From: Lysobacterales bacterium PRO7
Lineage (GTDB): Bacteria > Pseudomonadota > Gammaproteobacteria > Xanthomonadales > Rhodanobacteraceae
Assembly: GCA_021404785.1 (NCBI GenBank)
Contig: QWHH01000007.1
Coordinates: 1 to 64,000 of the forward strand
Length of the DNA: 64,000 nucleotides
Direction: 5' to 3'
Part shown: in pieces, positions 19,426 to 27,937 of the stretch
Position numbering within the stretch: position 1 is the stretch's first letter
Layout: every line of letters begins with the position of its first letter
Notes under the pieces: model-generated
Seen by the model: only the letters and a program-made list of their open reading frames with translations
The model's database searches: none
Told to the model about the DNA's origin: nothing
Position numbers and translations under genes: made by a program

Positions 19426-20319
19426 ATGGTTCCGCGCGCCGCGCTGTGGCGCATGTTCGCGGGTGCCGCGCTGATCAGCACGACCAGCATTTTCGTACGC
19501 TGGGCGCATGTCGGCCCGACCGAATCGGCATTCTGGCGCATGGCTTTCGGCGGCGTGATGCTGCTTGTGTTGCTTGCGCTGCGCGGACAGTTGCGCGGCC
19601 TGCACTGGCGCGATTGGGCGTGGCTGGTGCTGCCTGCATTTGCGTTCGGCGCGGATTTGTTCGTCTGGCATCGCAGCATCGATTACATCGGTCCGGGATT
19701 GGCGACCCTGGTTGCGAATTTCCAGGTCTTCATCCTCGCCGCGATCGGTGTGGTCTTCTATCGCGAAAGGTTGACGCCGCGTTTCGCTCTCGGCTTGCTG
19801 CTGGCGCTGCTTGGCCTGTGGCTGCTGGTTGGCGTCGATTGGAACGCGTTCACGCCGCAGTTTCGCCTCGGCGTCTGGCTGGGACTGTTTACCGGCGTGT
19901 GCTATGCGGTCTATCTGCTCAGCTTGCGGCGTGCGCAAATCGTGCGCGGGTCGCTGACGCCGATGCGTGCGCTGTGCCTGAACAGCTTGCTGTGCGCGGC
20001 GATGCTGGCCATGGCCGTCGTCGCCGAACACGGTAGTTTCGCGATACCCGATGGCGAAACCTGGGCCGCGCTGCTTGGCCTGGGCCTGTTCGGACAGGTG
20101 CTCGGCTGGGTGCTGATCGCGAGCGCGATGCCGCAACTGCCGGCATCCCTCGTCGGCCTCTTGCTGCTGTTGCAGCCGGCGCTGTCGTTCGTGCTCGACG
20201 TGATCCTGTTCGCGCGTCCGACCAGTGCGCTGGACTGGCTTGGACTCGCGTTGTCGCTGATCGGGATTTTCATCGGGTCGGCGCGTGGCAAGCCCGCGCC
20301 CGTGGCGGAACCGGCTTGA
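19426..20319 (+). CDS. EamA/DMT-family transporter
   Basis: 297 residues with about ten hydrophobic segments in two homologous halves (first half ending near FYRERLTPRFALGLLLALLG, second near LLQPALSFVLDVILF). The repeated E-R-L-T and L-Q-P-A turns are typical of EamA exporters. The ATG at 19426 is used; a GTG at 19417 overlapping the GST stop is an alternative that adds three residues. Likely an inner-membrane metabolite exporter, substrate unknown. Confidence 0.87.
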   Translation: MVPRAALWRMFAGAALISTTSIFVRWAHVGPTESAFWRMAFGGVMLLVLLALRGQLRGLHWRDWAWLVLPAFAFGADLFVWHRSIDYIGPGLATLVANFQVFILAAIGVVFYRERLTPRFALGLLLALLGLWLLVGVDWNAFTPQFRLGVWLGLFTGVCYAVYLLSLRRAQIVRGSLTPMRALCLNSLLCAAMLAMAVVAEHGSFAIPDGETWAALLGLGLFGQVLGWVLIASAMPQLPASLVGLLLLLQPALSFVLDVILFARPTSALDWLGLALSLIGIFIGSARGKPAPVAEPA

Positions 20320-20329
20320 GTTCATAAAT

Positions 20330-20353
20330 AGCCGTCTAAACGTCTTGACGGCT
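20330..20353 (+). promoter_or_regulatory. Three tandem met-box-like operators upstream of metX
   Basis: AGCCGTCT, AAACGTCT and TGACGGCT follow one another without gaps. They match the MetJ met box AGACGTCT at 7, 7 and 6 of 8 positions. The array also forms an inverted repeat (AGCCGTC / GACGGCT). It overlaps the -35 element of the promoter that follows, the position expected of a repressor site. Whether this lineage has MetJ is not known to me. Confidence 0.6.
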
Positions 20354-20373
20354 AAAAAAGATGCAGATAGGAT
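20345..20373 (+). promoter_or_regulatory. Sigma-70 promoter of the metX-metB operon
   Basis: TTGACG at 20345-20350, 17 bases, TAGGAT at 20368-20373, with the ATG 28 bases downstream. The -35 box overlaps the last met-box-like repeat. Confidence 0.6.
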
Positions 20374-20401
20374 GCGCCCCATCGTTTCGGGGTGATCCGC
20401 C

Positions 20402-21356
20402 ATGTCCGCAAGTCTGCAAACCCGACCCGCGCAACCGGCGTGCCAATGGACGCGTGGCGTGCTGGCGCTGCCCGATCCGTTCCGGCTCGAGTCCGGCGAG
20501 GTCCTTGATCGCGCGCAACTGGCGTGGCAATGCGCAGGCCCCACGCATGCGCCGCTCGTGATCGTGCTCGGCGGCATTTCCGCGCATGCGCGCTGCTGCG
20601 CGCCGGATGGCAGCGGTTGGTGGGAAAGCCAGTGTGGTAATGGCCGTGCATTGGATACGCGGCATTACCGGTTGCTAGGCGTGGACTGGCTTGGCGGCGC
20701 GGACGCCTCCAGTCCCGGGTGCGGTGCGCGTATTTCCAGCGGCGACCAGGCGCGCGCCTTGCTGCTGCTGATCAATCGCCTCGGCGTGCGCCTGGTACAC
20801 CTGCTCGTCGGCGCCTCGTATGGCGGTGCGGTCGCCCAGCATCTGGCAGTGCTGCTTGGGGCACGTTTGCGTCATCTGGTGCTGTTGTGCGCCGCGCATC
20901 GCAGTTCGGCGTATGCGCGTGCGCTGCGTCATGTGCAGCGCGATCCTGGACCAGGGCGGCGATTCGCAGCTGGCGCTGGCGCGCCAACTGGCGATCCTGG
21001 GCTATGTCACCGCGCCCGAAATCGAATCGCGTTTTCCCGATGTGGACGCCGTCGTGCCGTGGCTGGCCCGTCACGGCGACAAGTTCGCCGCGCGCTTTAC
21101 GGTCGACGCCTACCGCTGCCTTGGCGCATCGCTGGATACGCATCGCATCGATCCGGCCACGGTTCGGGCAGCGACGACCTTGTTCGGCGTGCGCGAGGAT
21201 GTGTTGCTGCCTCCGGCGCTGCTGCGCGAGTACGCCGCGCGTGCACCACACTGCGAGTACGTGGAGATTTCCTCGATCCACGGACACGATGCGTTCCTGA
21301 AAGAGGAAGCGATCGTCGGCACGACGCTGCGCAATGCACTGGGAGACGCCGCATGA
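20402..21356 (+). pseudogene. metX: Homoserine O-acyltransferase MetX, frameshifted
   Basis: The alpha/beta-hydrolase MetX family acylates homoserine with acetyl- or succinyl-CoA, the first committed step to methionine. The N-terminal part is read from the ATG at 20402 and has the nucleophile elbow GASYGG. After ALRHVQR, near 20938-20942, the frame shifts: the C-terminal part continues in another frame from ILDQGGDSQLALARQ to the stop at 21354-21356. It holds the acid (REDVLLPP) and the histidine (SIHGHDAF). A loss of one CG pair in the run GCGCG would explain the shift and would restore a family-like protein of about 318 residues. All triad residues are present, so this is a recent lesion or a sequencing error. 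The reading frame that runs on into metB is not a real fusion. Confidence 0.85.
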
Positions 21357-22528
21357 GCCGCAACTTGAACACAATCGCCGTGCGTGCTGGCGTGGACGCG
21401 GATAGCGCACATGGCGCCGTGATGCCGCCGCTGTACCTGTCGAGCAATTACAGCTTTGCGGGATTTGCACAAAAGCGCCGCTACGATTACACGCGATCGG
21501 GCAATCCCACGCGCGACGCGCTGACCGGCGCGCTGGCCGAACTCGAAGGCGGCGCGGGCGGCGTGGTGACCGCATCCGGCATGGCCGCGGTCGCGTTACT
21601 CACTGCGCAACTCAAACCTGGCGAATTGTTGCTCGCCCCGCACGACTGTTACGGCGGTAGCCACCGTCTGTTCCGTTCGCAGGCTGCGCGCGGACTGTAC
21701 GCGGTCGAATTTGTCGACTTCTCCGATGCGACGGCGTTGACCGCGGCGCTTGCGCGCAAACCGAAACTGGTCTGGATCGAGACGCCGAGCAATCCGCTGC
21801 TGGGCATCACCGACATCGCGACGACGTGCGCGAGCGCGCATGCGTTCGGCGCGCTCGTCGCGGTCGACAACACGTTCCTGTCGCCGGTATTGCAGCAACC
21901 GCTCGCGCTCGGCGCGGACGTGGTCGTGCATTCGACGACGAAATACCTCAACGGCCATTCCGATGTCGTCGGCGGCGCGGTAGTCTGGAAGGACGCTGGC
22001 GTCGGCGAGGAACTGGCGTGGTGGTGCAACTGTCTCGGTCTCGGCGGCGCGCCATTCGACAGCTACCTCACCTTGCGCGGCCTGCGCACGCTCGGGCCGC
22101 GCCTGGCCGCACACCAGGCCAACGCGTCGGCGTTGGCGGAATTGCTGCTCGACAGCGACGTGGTGGAAAAAGTGTACTTCCCGGGCCTGAACCGGCATCC
22201 CGGGCACCTGCTCGCGCGACGGCAGCAGCGTGGCTTCGGCGCGATGCTGAGTTTCGATCTTGGCGGTGGCGAAACCGCAGCGGCCGCCTTCGTCGAAGGC
22301 CTGGAATTCCTCACCCTGGCCGAATCCCTCGGCGGCGTGGAAAGCCTCGTCGCGCATCCGGCGACAATGACGCACGCCAGCATGGATGCCGATGCGCGCC
22401 GCCGCGCCGGCATTGGCGATGGCTTGTTGCGTCTGTCAATCGGCATCGAAGCGCTGGAGGACCTGCGCGCCGACATCGAGCGCGGATTGGCACGCGCGGC
22501 GCTTGTGGCGGAGCGTCGCGCGGCGTAG
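21353..22528 (+). CDS. metB: Cystathionine gamma-synthase / O-acylhomoserine sulfhydrylase
   Basis: 391 residues, PLP-dependent Cys/Met metabolism family. Seen: the YTRSGNPTRDAL motif, the ASGMAAV phosphate-binding loop, the NTFLSP segment and the PLP lysine in HSTTKYLNGHSDVVGG. It condenses acylhomoserine with cysteine or sulfide. MetB and MetZ cannot be separated by eye. The ATG at 21353 overlaps the metX stop (ATGA), so its translation is coupled to the damaged metX. Expression should respond to the met-box-like operator upstream. Confidence 0.9.
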   Translation: MSRNLNTIAVRAGVDADSAHGAVMPPLYLSSNYSFAGFAQKRRYDYTRSGNPTRDALTGALAELEGGAGGVVTASGMAAVALLTAQLKPGELLLAPHDCYGGSHRLFRSQAARGLYAVEFVDFSDATALTAALARKPKLVWIETPSNPLLGITDIATTCASAHAFGALVAVDNTFLSPVLQQPLALGADVVVHSTTKYLNGHSDVVGGAVVWKDAGVGEELAWWCNCLGLGGAPFDSYLTLRGLRTLGPRLAAHQANASALAELLLDSDVVEKVYFPGLNRHPGHLLARRQQRGFGAMLSFDLGGGETAAAAFVEGLEFLTLAESLGGVESLVAHPATMTHASMDADARRRAGIGDGLLRLSIGIEALEDLRADIERGLARAALVAERRAA

Positions 22529-22562
22529 ATTTTCCGTTGTCGAGGCCATCGGGCGACCGTCG

Positions 22563-23825
22563 ATGCGATGGGCGTTGATTGCACTGTGCATTGCCGTGGA
22601 TGCGACTGCGTTCGCGCAGACGCCTCCGGCGGGCGGCCATGTCACGGGCGACGCGGATTTTGCCGATGCGCCGGTGCCACGGCAGCGTGAACAAGCCGAT
22701 CGCCGCGCGGCCCGCAATCTGAAAATTCTGCAACGGATCGGCGCGCTGCCGCCGGCGTCTGAACTTGCGCAGGTCCCGGTCAATGACCTGCAATGGCCGC
22801 TGCGCCCGGTGCCGGGCTTCGATCAGTTCGATTATCACGGCACCAAGTATTTCGTCGATCACGATCCGCGCTATCCCGGCTTCGTGCAGGATTACACCTG
22901 TGGTACCCGCACCTACGATTTGGCCAGCGGCTACAACCACGCCGGCACCGATTACTACCTGTGGCCGTTTGCGTGGTTGATGATGGACCAGGGCGTGGTG
23001 CAGGTCGTTGCCGCCGCGCCGGGCACGATCATCGAAAAGGACGATGGCAACTTCGACCGCCAGTGCGCATTCGATGGCACAAGCGCCGCGAACATCGTCT
23101 ACGTGCGCCAGGACGATGGCCTGACCGCGATCTACATGCACCTGCGCAAGGGCTCGCTCACGACCTTGCCCGTCGGCGCACGCGTGGCGGCAGGCGATTA
23201 CCTTGGTCTGGTTGGCAGTTCAGGGCAGTCCACCGGGCCGCACCTGCATTTCGAGCTGCGTGACGCGAACGGGGCCGTGGTCGATCCGCGCCACGGCGAA
23301 TGCAACGCGGGACCGGACCGCTGGGCGGTGTTCCAGCCGTACGAAGATCCGCACATCGATACGTTGAGCACGCATTCGGCCGAGCCCGACCAAATCGCCT
23401 GCGGTGTCGTTAATGGCGCCAACGTCGACGACGCAGCGAACTACAAGAGTGTGTTCGCGCCCGGCGATACGTTGTGGGTGTTCGCATCGTGGCGCGACCA
23501 GCGCAATGGCGAAGTGACGAATTTCAGCATCCTGCGACCGGATGGCAGCATATTCGAGCAATGGGATTTCGACCTTGCCAGCCAGAATCTGCCGTCGCCG
23601 TTCTATTCCGGCACTGCGTTCGACTGGCAATACGCGCTTCCGGCGAATGCACCCGCCGGCGAGTGGCAATTCAAGGCCGTGTTCGAAGGCCAGACCTACG
23701 TGCGCACGTTCGAAGTTTCCGTCATCGACGCGGCCAGCGCAGCGCATGCACGCAGCCAGATCGGCACAAACGCGACGCGTTGCCGGCCGGCAAGCGGACA
23801 GGCGTTGCCGGGTTGTTCACCATAG
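22563..23825 (+). CDS. Secreted M23 (LasA/lysostaphin-type) peptidase
   Basis: 420 residues with a signal peptide cut near AFAQ (19). The zinc site is complete: His126 and Asp130 in NHAGTD, and His227 and His229 in PHLHFEL. The catalytic domain covers about 110-260, followed by a C-terminal beta domain of about 150 residues (DTLWVFASWRDQRNGEV to GEWQFKAVFEG) that resembles a carbohydrate- or wall-binding module. The family cuts glycine-rich peptides or peptidoglycan cross-links. In the N-terminal third the sequence RRAARNLKILQRIGALPPAS is a possible propeptide. The gene ends 3 bases from the convergent gene at 23829. Confidence 0.9.
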   Translation: MRWALIALCIAVDATAFAQTPPAGGHVTGDADFADAPVPRQREQADRRAARNLKILQRIGALPPASELAQVPVNDLQWPLRPVPGFDQFDYHGTKYFVDHDPRYPGFVQDYTCGTRTYDLASGYNHAGTDYYLWPFAWLMMDQGVVQVVAAAPGTIIEKDDGNFDRQCAFDGTSAANIVYVRQDDGLTAIYMHLRKGSLTTLPVGARVAAGDYLGLVGSSGQSTGPHLHFELRDANGAVVDPRHGECNAGPDRWAVFQPYEDPHIDTLSTHSAEPDQIACGVVNGANVDDAANYKSVFAPGDTLWVFASWRDQRNGEVTNFSILRPDGSIFEQWDFDLASQNLPSPFYSGTAFDWQYALPANAPAGEWQFKAVFEGQTYVRTFEVSVIDAASAAHARSQIGTNATRCRPASGQALPGCSP

Positions 23826-23828
23826 TGA

Positions 23829-24443
23829 TCAGTGCCGTGGCGCGATCGTGAGATTCTCGACCCACACCAGTTCACAGGCGCCTGCTCCGCTGTCGCTGCG
23901 CGTCAGCGAGCTGACCCAGCGCCAGTCCTTGGTGCGGTCGGCTTCGACGAGGTAACCGTCGAAAGAGACCACTTCGCCCGCGCGTACACGTTTGATTTCG
24001 CGTTCGATCGAACGGTCTGCGGGGATCAGGTGCATGTTCGCGCTGGATTCGATGATTTCGCGTTCTGGAATCGGCAGTTTTTCATATGAATCCACGCGCC
24101 AGAAATAGAAACGTCCGGATTGGGATATGTCGATCTTGTCCAGCACCTGCGAATCGGACATGCGCCCCCAGCCCAAGGCCAGATCGACCGGTGCGAGGCT
24201 GGCTTCGCGGTCGAAGCGGTAATCCGCCCGCGACAGCACACGGGCCGTGATCGAGATTCGCGCGAGCGGCTTGATCGTGTAATCACCCTTGCGCCATGGC
24301 GTGGGTGGGTCGCCGAGCGCGGTTTGCACGGGAATATCCGGCGCAACTTCGCCCGGTGCATGCGGAATCGGCCGATGCGTGCGCTGCCAGACTGCCAGCG
24401 CAACCAGTGCGGCAAGCACGAGCAGCAGGTTGCGGGAGTTCAA
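23829..24443 (-). CDS. Unrecognised membrane-anchored protein, end of the rubrerythrin operon
   Basis: 204 residues from a TTG at 24441-24443 that overlaps the DUF3501 stop (TTGA). Residues 4-19 (RNLLLVLAALVALAVW) form one N-terminal membrane anchor; the rest is a periplasmic domain of about 175 residues rich in charged turns. Visible landmarks are GWGRMSD, SGRFYFWRVDSYE and a C-terminal DWRWVSSLTRSD. I do not recognise a functional family, although similar proteins occur in Xanthomonadales. Position after rubrerythrin, the Fe-S protein and DUF3501 suggests a link to the same stress response. A single Cys near the C-terminus rules out a metal cluster. Confidence 0.75.
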   Translation of the reverse strand: MNSRNLLLVLAALVALAVWQRTHRPIPHAPGEVAPDIPVQTALGDPPTPWRKGDYTIKPLARISITARVLSRADYRFDREASLAPVDLALGWGRMSDSQVLDKIDISQSGRFYFWRVDSYEKLPIPEREIIESSANMHLIPADRSIEREIKRVRAGEVVSFDGYLVEADRTKDWRWVSSLTRSDSGAGACELVWVENLTIAPRH

Positions 24444-25021
24444 TCCAGGTCTGCGGCCAGGGCCGCACACGTGATCGCGTCGAGCGCTGTCGCGCCCTGG
24501 TAGGCCGGATGGTCGACGGCCATTTCGATGCGTTTGCCGCTCTTGAATGCGGCGACATGTGCCGGTGTCAATTCGAAGCGCAAGAAATGCACGGCCGAAG
24601 TCTTCTGTGCATTGCTGCGTTCCATGTCTTCGTCGGCCACGGCGACCACTGGCGCAAGCTCGCCGATGCGCAACGCAATGCGATGCTCGATGTCGTGAAG
24701 TTCGATGAGCTTCTTCGCGCGTACGTCCGGGTCGGGGTATTCGATCAGCAGCGTGGCCTTGAGATTGGCGCCATCCGGGATCAGCGGATTGTAGGCGTCG
24801 AGTTCGTCGCGAATGCCGGCTGCCTCGAAAATGCGCTCGATGCGCAGCATTTCCTGCACCTGGTACTGGATCGTCAGGCGATCCTCGAACAGCAGGGTCA
24901 GATGCGCGCCCAATGCCACCTTGCGTGCCTGCTTGTGTTCCAGCACGCGTGCGCGGAACGCGGGGCGTTCGCGCGCGTAGGTTTCGAGCGTCATCAAATC
25001 GCCGGGTTCGAGCTTTGGCAT
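24440..25021 (-). CDS. DUF3501 family protein
   Basis: 193 residues. The start MPKLEPGDLMTLETYARERP and the RIERIFEAAGIRDELDAYNPLIPDG segment are characteristic of DUF3501. The family is known mainly by its place next to CCG-domain Fe-S proteins and rubrerythrins, which is exactly the context here. Soluble, no signal peptide, no metal-binding Cys motif. Function unproven; a partner or maturation role in the peroxide-protection module is likely. The ATG at 25019-25021 is 2 bases after the stop of the Fe-S gene. Confidence 0.88.
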   Translation of the reverse strand: MPKLEPGDLMTLETYARERPAFRARVLEHKQARKVALGAHLTLLFEDRLTIQYQVQEMLRIERIFEAAGIRDELDAYNPLIPDGANLKATLLIEYPDPDVRAKKLIELHDIEHRIALRIGELAPVVAVADEDMERSNAQKTSAVHFLRFELTPAHVAAFKSGKRIEMAVDHPAYQGATALDAITCAALAADLD

Positions 25022-25023
25022 AT

Positions 25024-26370
25024 TCAGATTCCGTAGGCCTTGCGCAGCAAACCGATCGGGCTTTCCGCGGGCGGCTTGTCGTGCAGGCCATGCGCGATGT
25101 GGCTCGCCGCCATCGGGCAGTCGCTGGCGAAATGCGCGGGCGCGAATTGCTCGACGCGCGTTTCCACGGGCTTGGCGATCTTGCGCGAGAACGCGTAGGT
25201 CTTCGTCTTGACGCCGTAGGTGCCGTCGTGGCCGGAGCAGCGTTCGATCATCTGGATTTCCGTGCCCGGCACGAGCGCCAGCACATCGCGCGTCTTCGGG
25301 CCGATGTTCTGCACGCGCTGATGGCAAGGCGCGTGATAGGCGATCTTGCCGAGCGGATTCGGGAATTGGGTCTTCAGCAGGCCGGCCTGGTGGCGCTGCC
25401 ACAGGTATTCGAACGGATCGAAGATGTGGCGCTTCACGAGCTGCACGTCTTCGTCGTCCGGGAACATCAGCGGCAGTTCCTGCTTGAACATCAGTACGCA
25501 CGAGGGAATTGTCGCGCTGATGTCCCAGCCGTCGCGGATTGCCGCGGCGAGCACGGGAATGTTCTGCTGTTTATACTTTTCCACACTTGCAAGATCGCCG
25601 AGTTCAAGCTTGGGCATGCCGCAGCACACTTCGCGCTCGATGAGCTTCACCGCGATGCCGTTGTGGCGCAGCACGGCGGCCAGGTCCTCAACGGGTTCGG
25701 GCAGCGAGAAATTGCAGTAACAGGTGGCAAAGATCGCGACGCGGCCTCGTGTGCGCCCGGCCGGTTGCACGTCGCCGGAGCCATCCAGATTCTTCAGGCG
25801 CTTGCGTGCCGTCTTGCTGGTGTATGTCGGCACGCGTGCATCCGCATCCACGCCGAGGGTTTTTTCCAGCAGCTTGCGCCCGATGCCGCTGCGGTTCGCC
25901 GCATTCACCACTTCAACTACGACCGGTATCGTCGCGAACTTGCCCACAGCCGTGGTCGACGAAAGAATCTTCGCGCTGAGGTTTGTTTCACCGCGTTGGT
26001 GCGCCGCGGCCTTGGCGCGCAGCATCACGTGCGGGAAATCCACGTTCCACGGATGCGGCGGTACGTACGGGCACTTGGTCTGGTAGCACAAGTCGCACAG
26101 GTAGCATTGGTCGACGACTTTTGCGTAGTCGGATTTCGCCACGCCATCGACTTCCATGGTCGATGATTCATCGACCAGGTCGAACAGGGTCGGGAACGCC
26201 TGGCACAGGCTCACGCAGCGCCGGCAACCGTGGCAGATGTGGAACACGCGTTCCATTTCCGCTTCGAGCGCGGCGGGGTCGTAGAACTGCGGATTCTTCC
26301 AATCCAGCGCATGCCGGGTTGGCGCTTCAAGGTTGCCTTCGCGGGTACTGGTGATGCGGTCGTCGGCCAT
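25024..26370 (-). CDS. Fe-S and CCG-domain protein of the GlpC/HdrD type
   Basis: 448 residues. An N-terminal ferredoxin-like part carries two Cys sets: [11 protein letters not shown] near residue 46 and [13 protein letters not shown] near residue 89, each able to hold a 4Fe-4S cluster. Two CCG domains follow (CYCNFS...CCGMPKLE and HAPCHQRVQ...[11 protein letters not shown]). The layout is that of GlpC, GlcF and HdrD electron-transfer subunits. Beside rubrerythrin it may deliver electrons for peroxide reduction. The ATG at 26368-26370 is chosen; the frame is open further upstream into the rubrerythrin gene but that part is not protein-like. Confidence 0.9.
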   Translation of the reverse strand: MADDRITSTREGNLEAPTRHALDWKNPQFYDPAALEAEMERVFHICHGCRRCVSLCQAFPTLFDLVDESSTMEVDGVAKSDYAKVVDQCYLCDLCYQTKCPYVPPHPWNVDFPHVMLRAKAAAHQRGETNLSAKILSSTTAVGKFATIPVVVEVVNAANRSGIGRKLLEKTLGVDADARVPTYTSKTARKRLKNLDGSGDVQPAGRTRGRVAIFATCYCNFSLPEPVEDLAAVLRHNGIAVKLIEREVCCGMPKLELGDLASVEKYKQQNIPVLAAAIRDGWDISATIPSCVLMFKQELPLMFPDDEDVQLVKRHIFDPFEYLWQRHQAGLLKTQFPNPLGKIAYHAPCHQRVQNIGPKTRDVLALVPGTEIQMIERCSGHDGTYGVKTKTYAFSRKIAKPVETRVEQFAPAHFASDCPMAASHIAHGLHDKPPAESPIGLLRKAYGI

Positions 26371-26396
26371 GTTCGGGATGCCCTGGCTGCGAGGAA

Positions 26397-26424
26397 GCCC
26401 TTCTCCCGCGAATGGGAGAAGGGC
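26397..26424. repeat. Perfect hairpin repeat between rubrerythrin and the Fe-S gene
   Basis: GCCCTTCTCCC, loop GCGAAT, GGGAGAAGGGC: an 11-base perfect inverted repeat inside the operon. It resembles the dispersed CCCTCTCCC/GGGAGAGGG hairpins I know from Xanthomonadales genomes (REP-like). It could lower downstream expression or stabilise the upstream mRNA. Confidence 0.7.
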
Positions 26425-26432
26425 GAGTACGA

Positions 26433-26852
26433 TCAAACCAGTTCGTTCAACGCCTTGGTAAAGCGGTTCGCGTGTGAACGCTCGGCCTTGGCCAGCGTCT
26501 CGAACCAGTCGGCAACTTCGCCGAAGCCTTCGTCGCGCGCGGTCTTGGCCATGCCCGGATACATGTCGGTGTATTCGTGCGTTTCGCCGGCGATCGCCGA
26601 CTTGAGGTTGTTGCGGGTGTCGCCGAACGGCAGGCCGGTGGCTGGATCGCCGCACTGTTCGAGATATTCCAGGTGCCCGTGCGCGTGGCCGGTTTCGCCT
26701 TCGGCAGTGGAACGGAACACCGCGGAGACGTCGTTGTAGCCTTCCACGTCGGCTTTCTGTGCAAAATACAGGTAACGGCGATTCGCCATCGATTCGCCGG
26801 CGAATGCGTCTTTCAGGCTTTGTTCGGTCTTGGAACCTTTCAAGTTGCTCAT
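26433..26852 (-). CDS. Rubrerythrin-type di-iron protein without rubredoxin domain
   Basis: 139 residues, ferritin-like four-helix bundle. Metal ligands visible: Glu20, Glu53 with His56 (EGETGH), Glu90 and Glu124 with His127 (ERSH). The C-terminal rubredoxin domain of classic rubrerythrins is absent, so electrons must come from another protein, plausibly the Fe-S protein encoded next. It reduces hydrogen peroxide in the cytoplasm. First gene of the four-gene operon running to 23829; a good OxyR-type operator lies 90-126 bases upstream. Confidence 0.93.
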   Translation of the reverse strand: MSNLKGSKTEQSLKDAFAGESMANRRYLYFAQKADVEGYNDVSAVFRSTAEGETGHAHGHLEYLEQCGDPATGLPFGDTRNNLKSAIAGETHEYTDMYPGMAKTARDEGFGEVADWFETLAKAERSHANRFTKALNELV

Positions 26853-26941
26853 GGCACACCTCGTGTTGTGGTGAAAAATTGCGAGCCGTGAAAATACCCT
26901 GCGTCCTGCCTAAGCGTAACGCATTCGCTGGCTTCTTGAAA

Positions 26942-26978
26942 ATCGATTATTCCGATTAATCCAATAGCTACTATCTAT
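26942..26978 (-). promoter_or_regulatory. OxyR-type operator upstream of the rubrerythrin operon
   Basis: On the minus strand the site reads ATAG-N7-CTAT (26978-26964), N7, ATCG-N7-CGAT (26956-26942). The consensus is ATAG-N7-CTAT-N7-ATAG-N7-CTAT. The first half is a perfect match including the inner T and A; the second has a few mismatches. It overlaps the last codon of oxyR and faces the rubrerythrin gene. Confidence 0.75.
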
Positions 26979-27928
26979 CGATGCGCATGTCGGCGCGGTG
27001 CAGTGGCATGTTCGGAAACGGCATTACGCGCATCCAGCAAGGGGCGCGGCAAATCGCGAAACGTTGCAGCGATTTTTTTCAGAAACCCGGCCATTGCCGA
27101 ACTCTTGCGCCAGACCATGGCGATGCGCCGGCTCGGCGCGTGGTTGCGGAACGGCACCAGATGCACGTTGTCCGAATGCGCCACCGGCGGCTGCACGGAC
27201 AGTGTGGGCAGCAAGGTGATGCCGACGTTGGCCGCGACCATCTGGCGCAGGGTTTCCAGACTGGTGGCGCGGAATCCGGATTTCTCGCTCGCGCCGGACA
27301 GGTGGCACACCTCCAGCGCCTGGTCGCGTAGGCAATGGCCGTCGTCAAGCAGGAGCAGGCTCTCGTCTTCAAGGTCTTCGAGCTTGAGCGACTTTTGTCG
27401 CGCCAATGGGTGGTCCAGCGGTGCTGCCAGCACGAAGGGTTCCTCGAACAGGAACTCGTTATGCAATTGATCGTCGTGAATGGGCAGGGCCAGTACGGCG
27501 GCATCGAGCCGGCCTTCGCGCAGCAGGCGCATGAGAACCTCGGATTTTTCCTCGACCAGCAACAATTCCAGGCGCGGGAATCGTTCGCGAATCTGCGGCA
27601 CGACATGCGGAAGCAGGTAGGGGCCGAGCGTCGGGAATATCCCCAATCGCAACGTGCCCGATTCCGGATCCAGCGTGCGCCGCGCGATCGCCCGGATCTG
27701 GTCGACTTCGTTGAGCACCTCGCGCGCGCGCCGCGCGATCTCGCGGCCAACTTCGGTGAGCAGCACCTTGCGCGGCGTGCGTTCGACCAGGGCGACACCG
27801 AGTTCGTCCTCCAGTTTCTTGATCTGCGTGGACAGGGTCGGCTGGCTGACGAAGCTGGCCGCGGCGGCGCGGCCAAAATGCCGGTGCTCGGCCAAGGCCA
27901 CGAGGTAACGCAAATCACGCAGATTCAT
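26975..27928 (-). CDS. oxyR: Hydrogen peroxide sensor and LysR-type regulator OxyR
   Basis: 317 residues. The LysR helix-turn-helix is at about 1-60 (LRYLVALAEHRHFGRAAAASFVSQPTLS begins it). The redox pair is Cys199 in GHCLRDQ and Cys208, the same numbers as in E. coli OxyR. Oxidation by peroxide forms the disulfide and turns on katG and similar genes. It is divergent from katG with a 135-base A+T-rich palindromic gap, and a matching operator lies downstream of it in front of rubrerythrin. The C-terminal tail is about 12 residues longer than usual and basic. Confidence 0.97.
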   Translation of the reverse strand: MNLRDLRYLVALAEHRHFGRAAAASFVSQPTLSTQIKKLEDELGVALVERTPRKVLLTEVGREIARRAREVLNEVDQIRAIARRTLDPESGTLRLGIFPTLGPYLLPHVVPQIRERFPRLELLLVEEKSEVLMRLLREGRLDAAVLALPIHDDQLHNEFLFEEPFVLAAPLDHPLARQKSLKLEDLEDESLLLLDDGHCLRDQALEVCHLSGASEKSGFRATSLETLRQMVAANVGITLLPTLSVQPPVAHSDNVHLVPFRNHAPSRRIAMVWRKSSAMAGFLKKIAATFRDLPRPLLDARNAVSEHATAPRRHAHR

Positions 27929-27937
27929 GGGAGCCGC

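Noticed and set aside
20330-20360. A terminator after the EamA gene
   Set aside because: The inverted repeat is followed by A, not T, on the plus strand and overlaps a promoter.
20402-22528. A continuous reading frame that looks like a MetX-MetB fusion
   Set aside because: After ALRHVQR the translated sequence is Arg/Gly-rich and unlike any MetX, while the real C-terminal half is in another frame. The MetB part has its own start by ATGA overlap.
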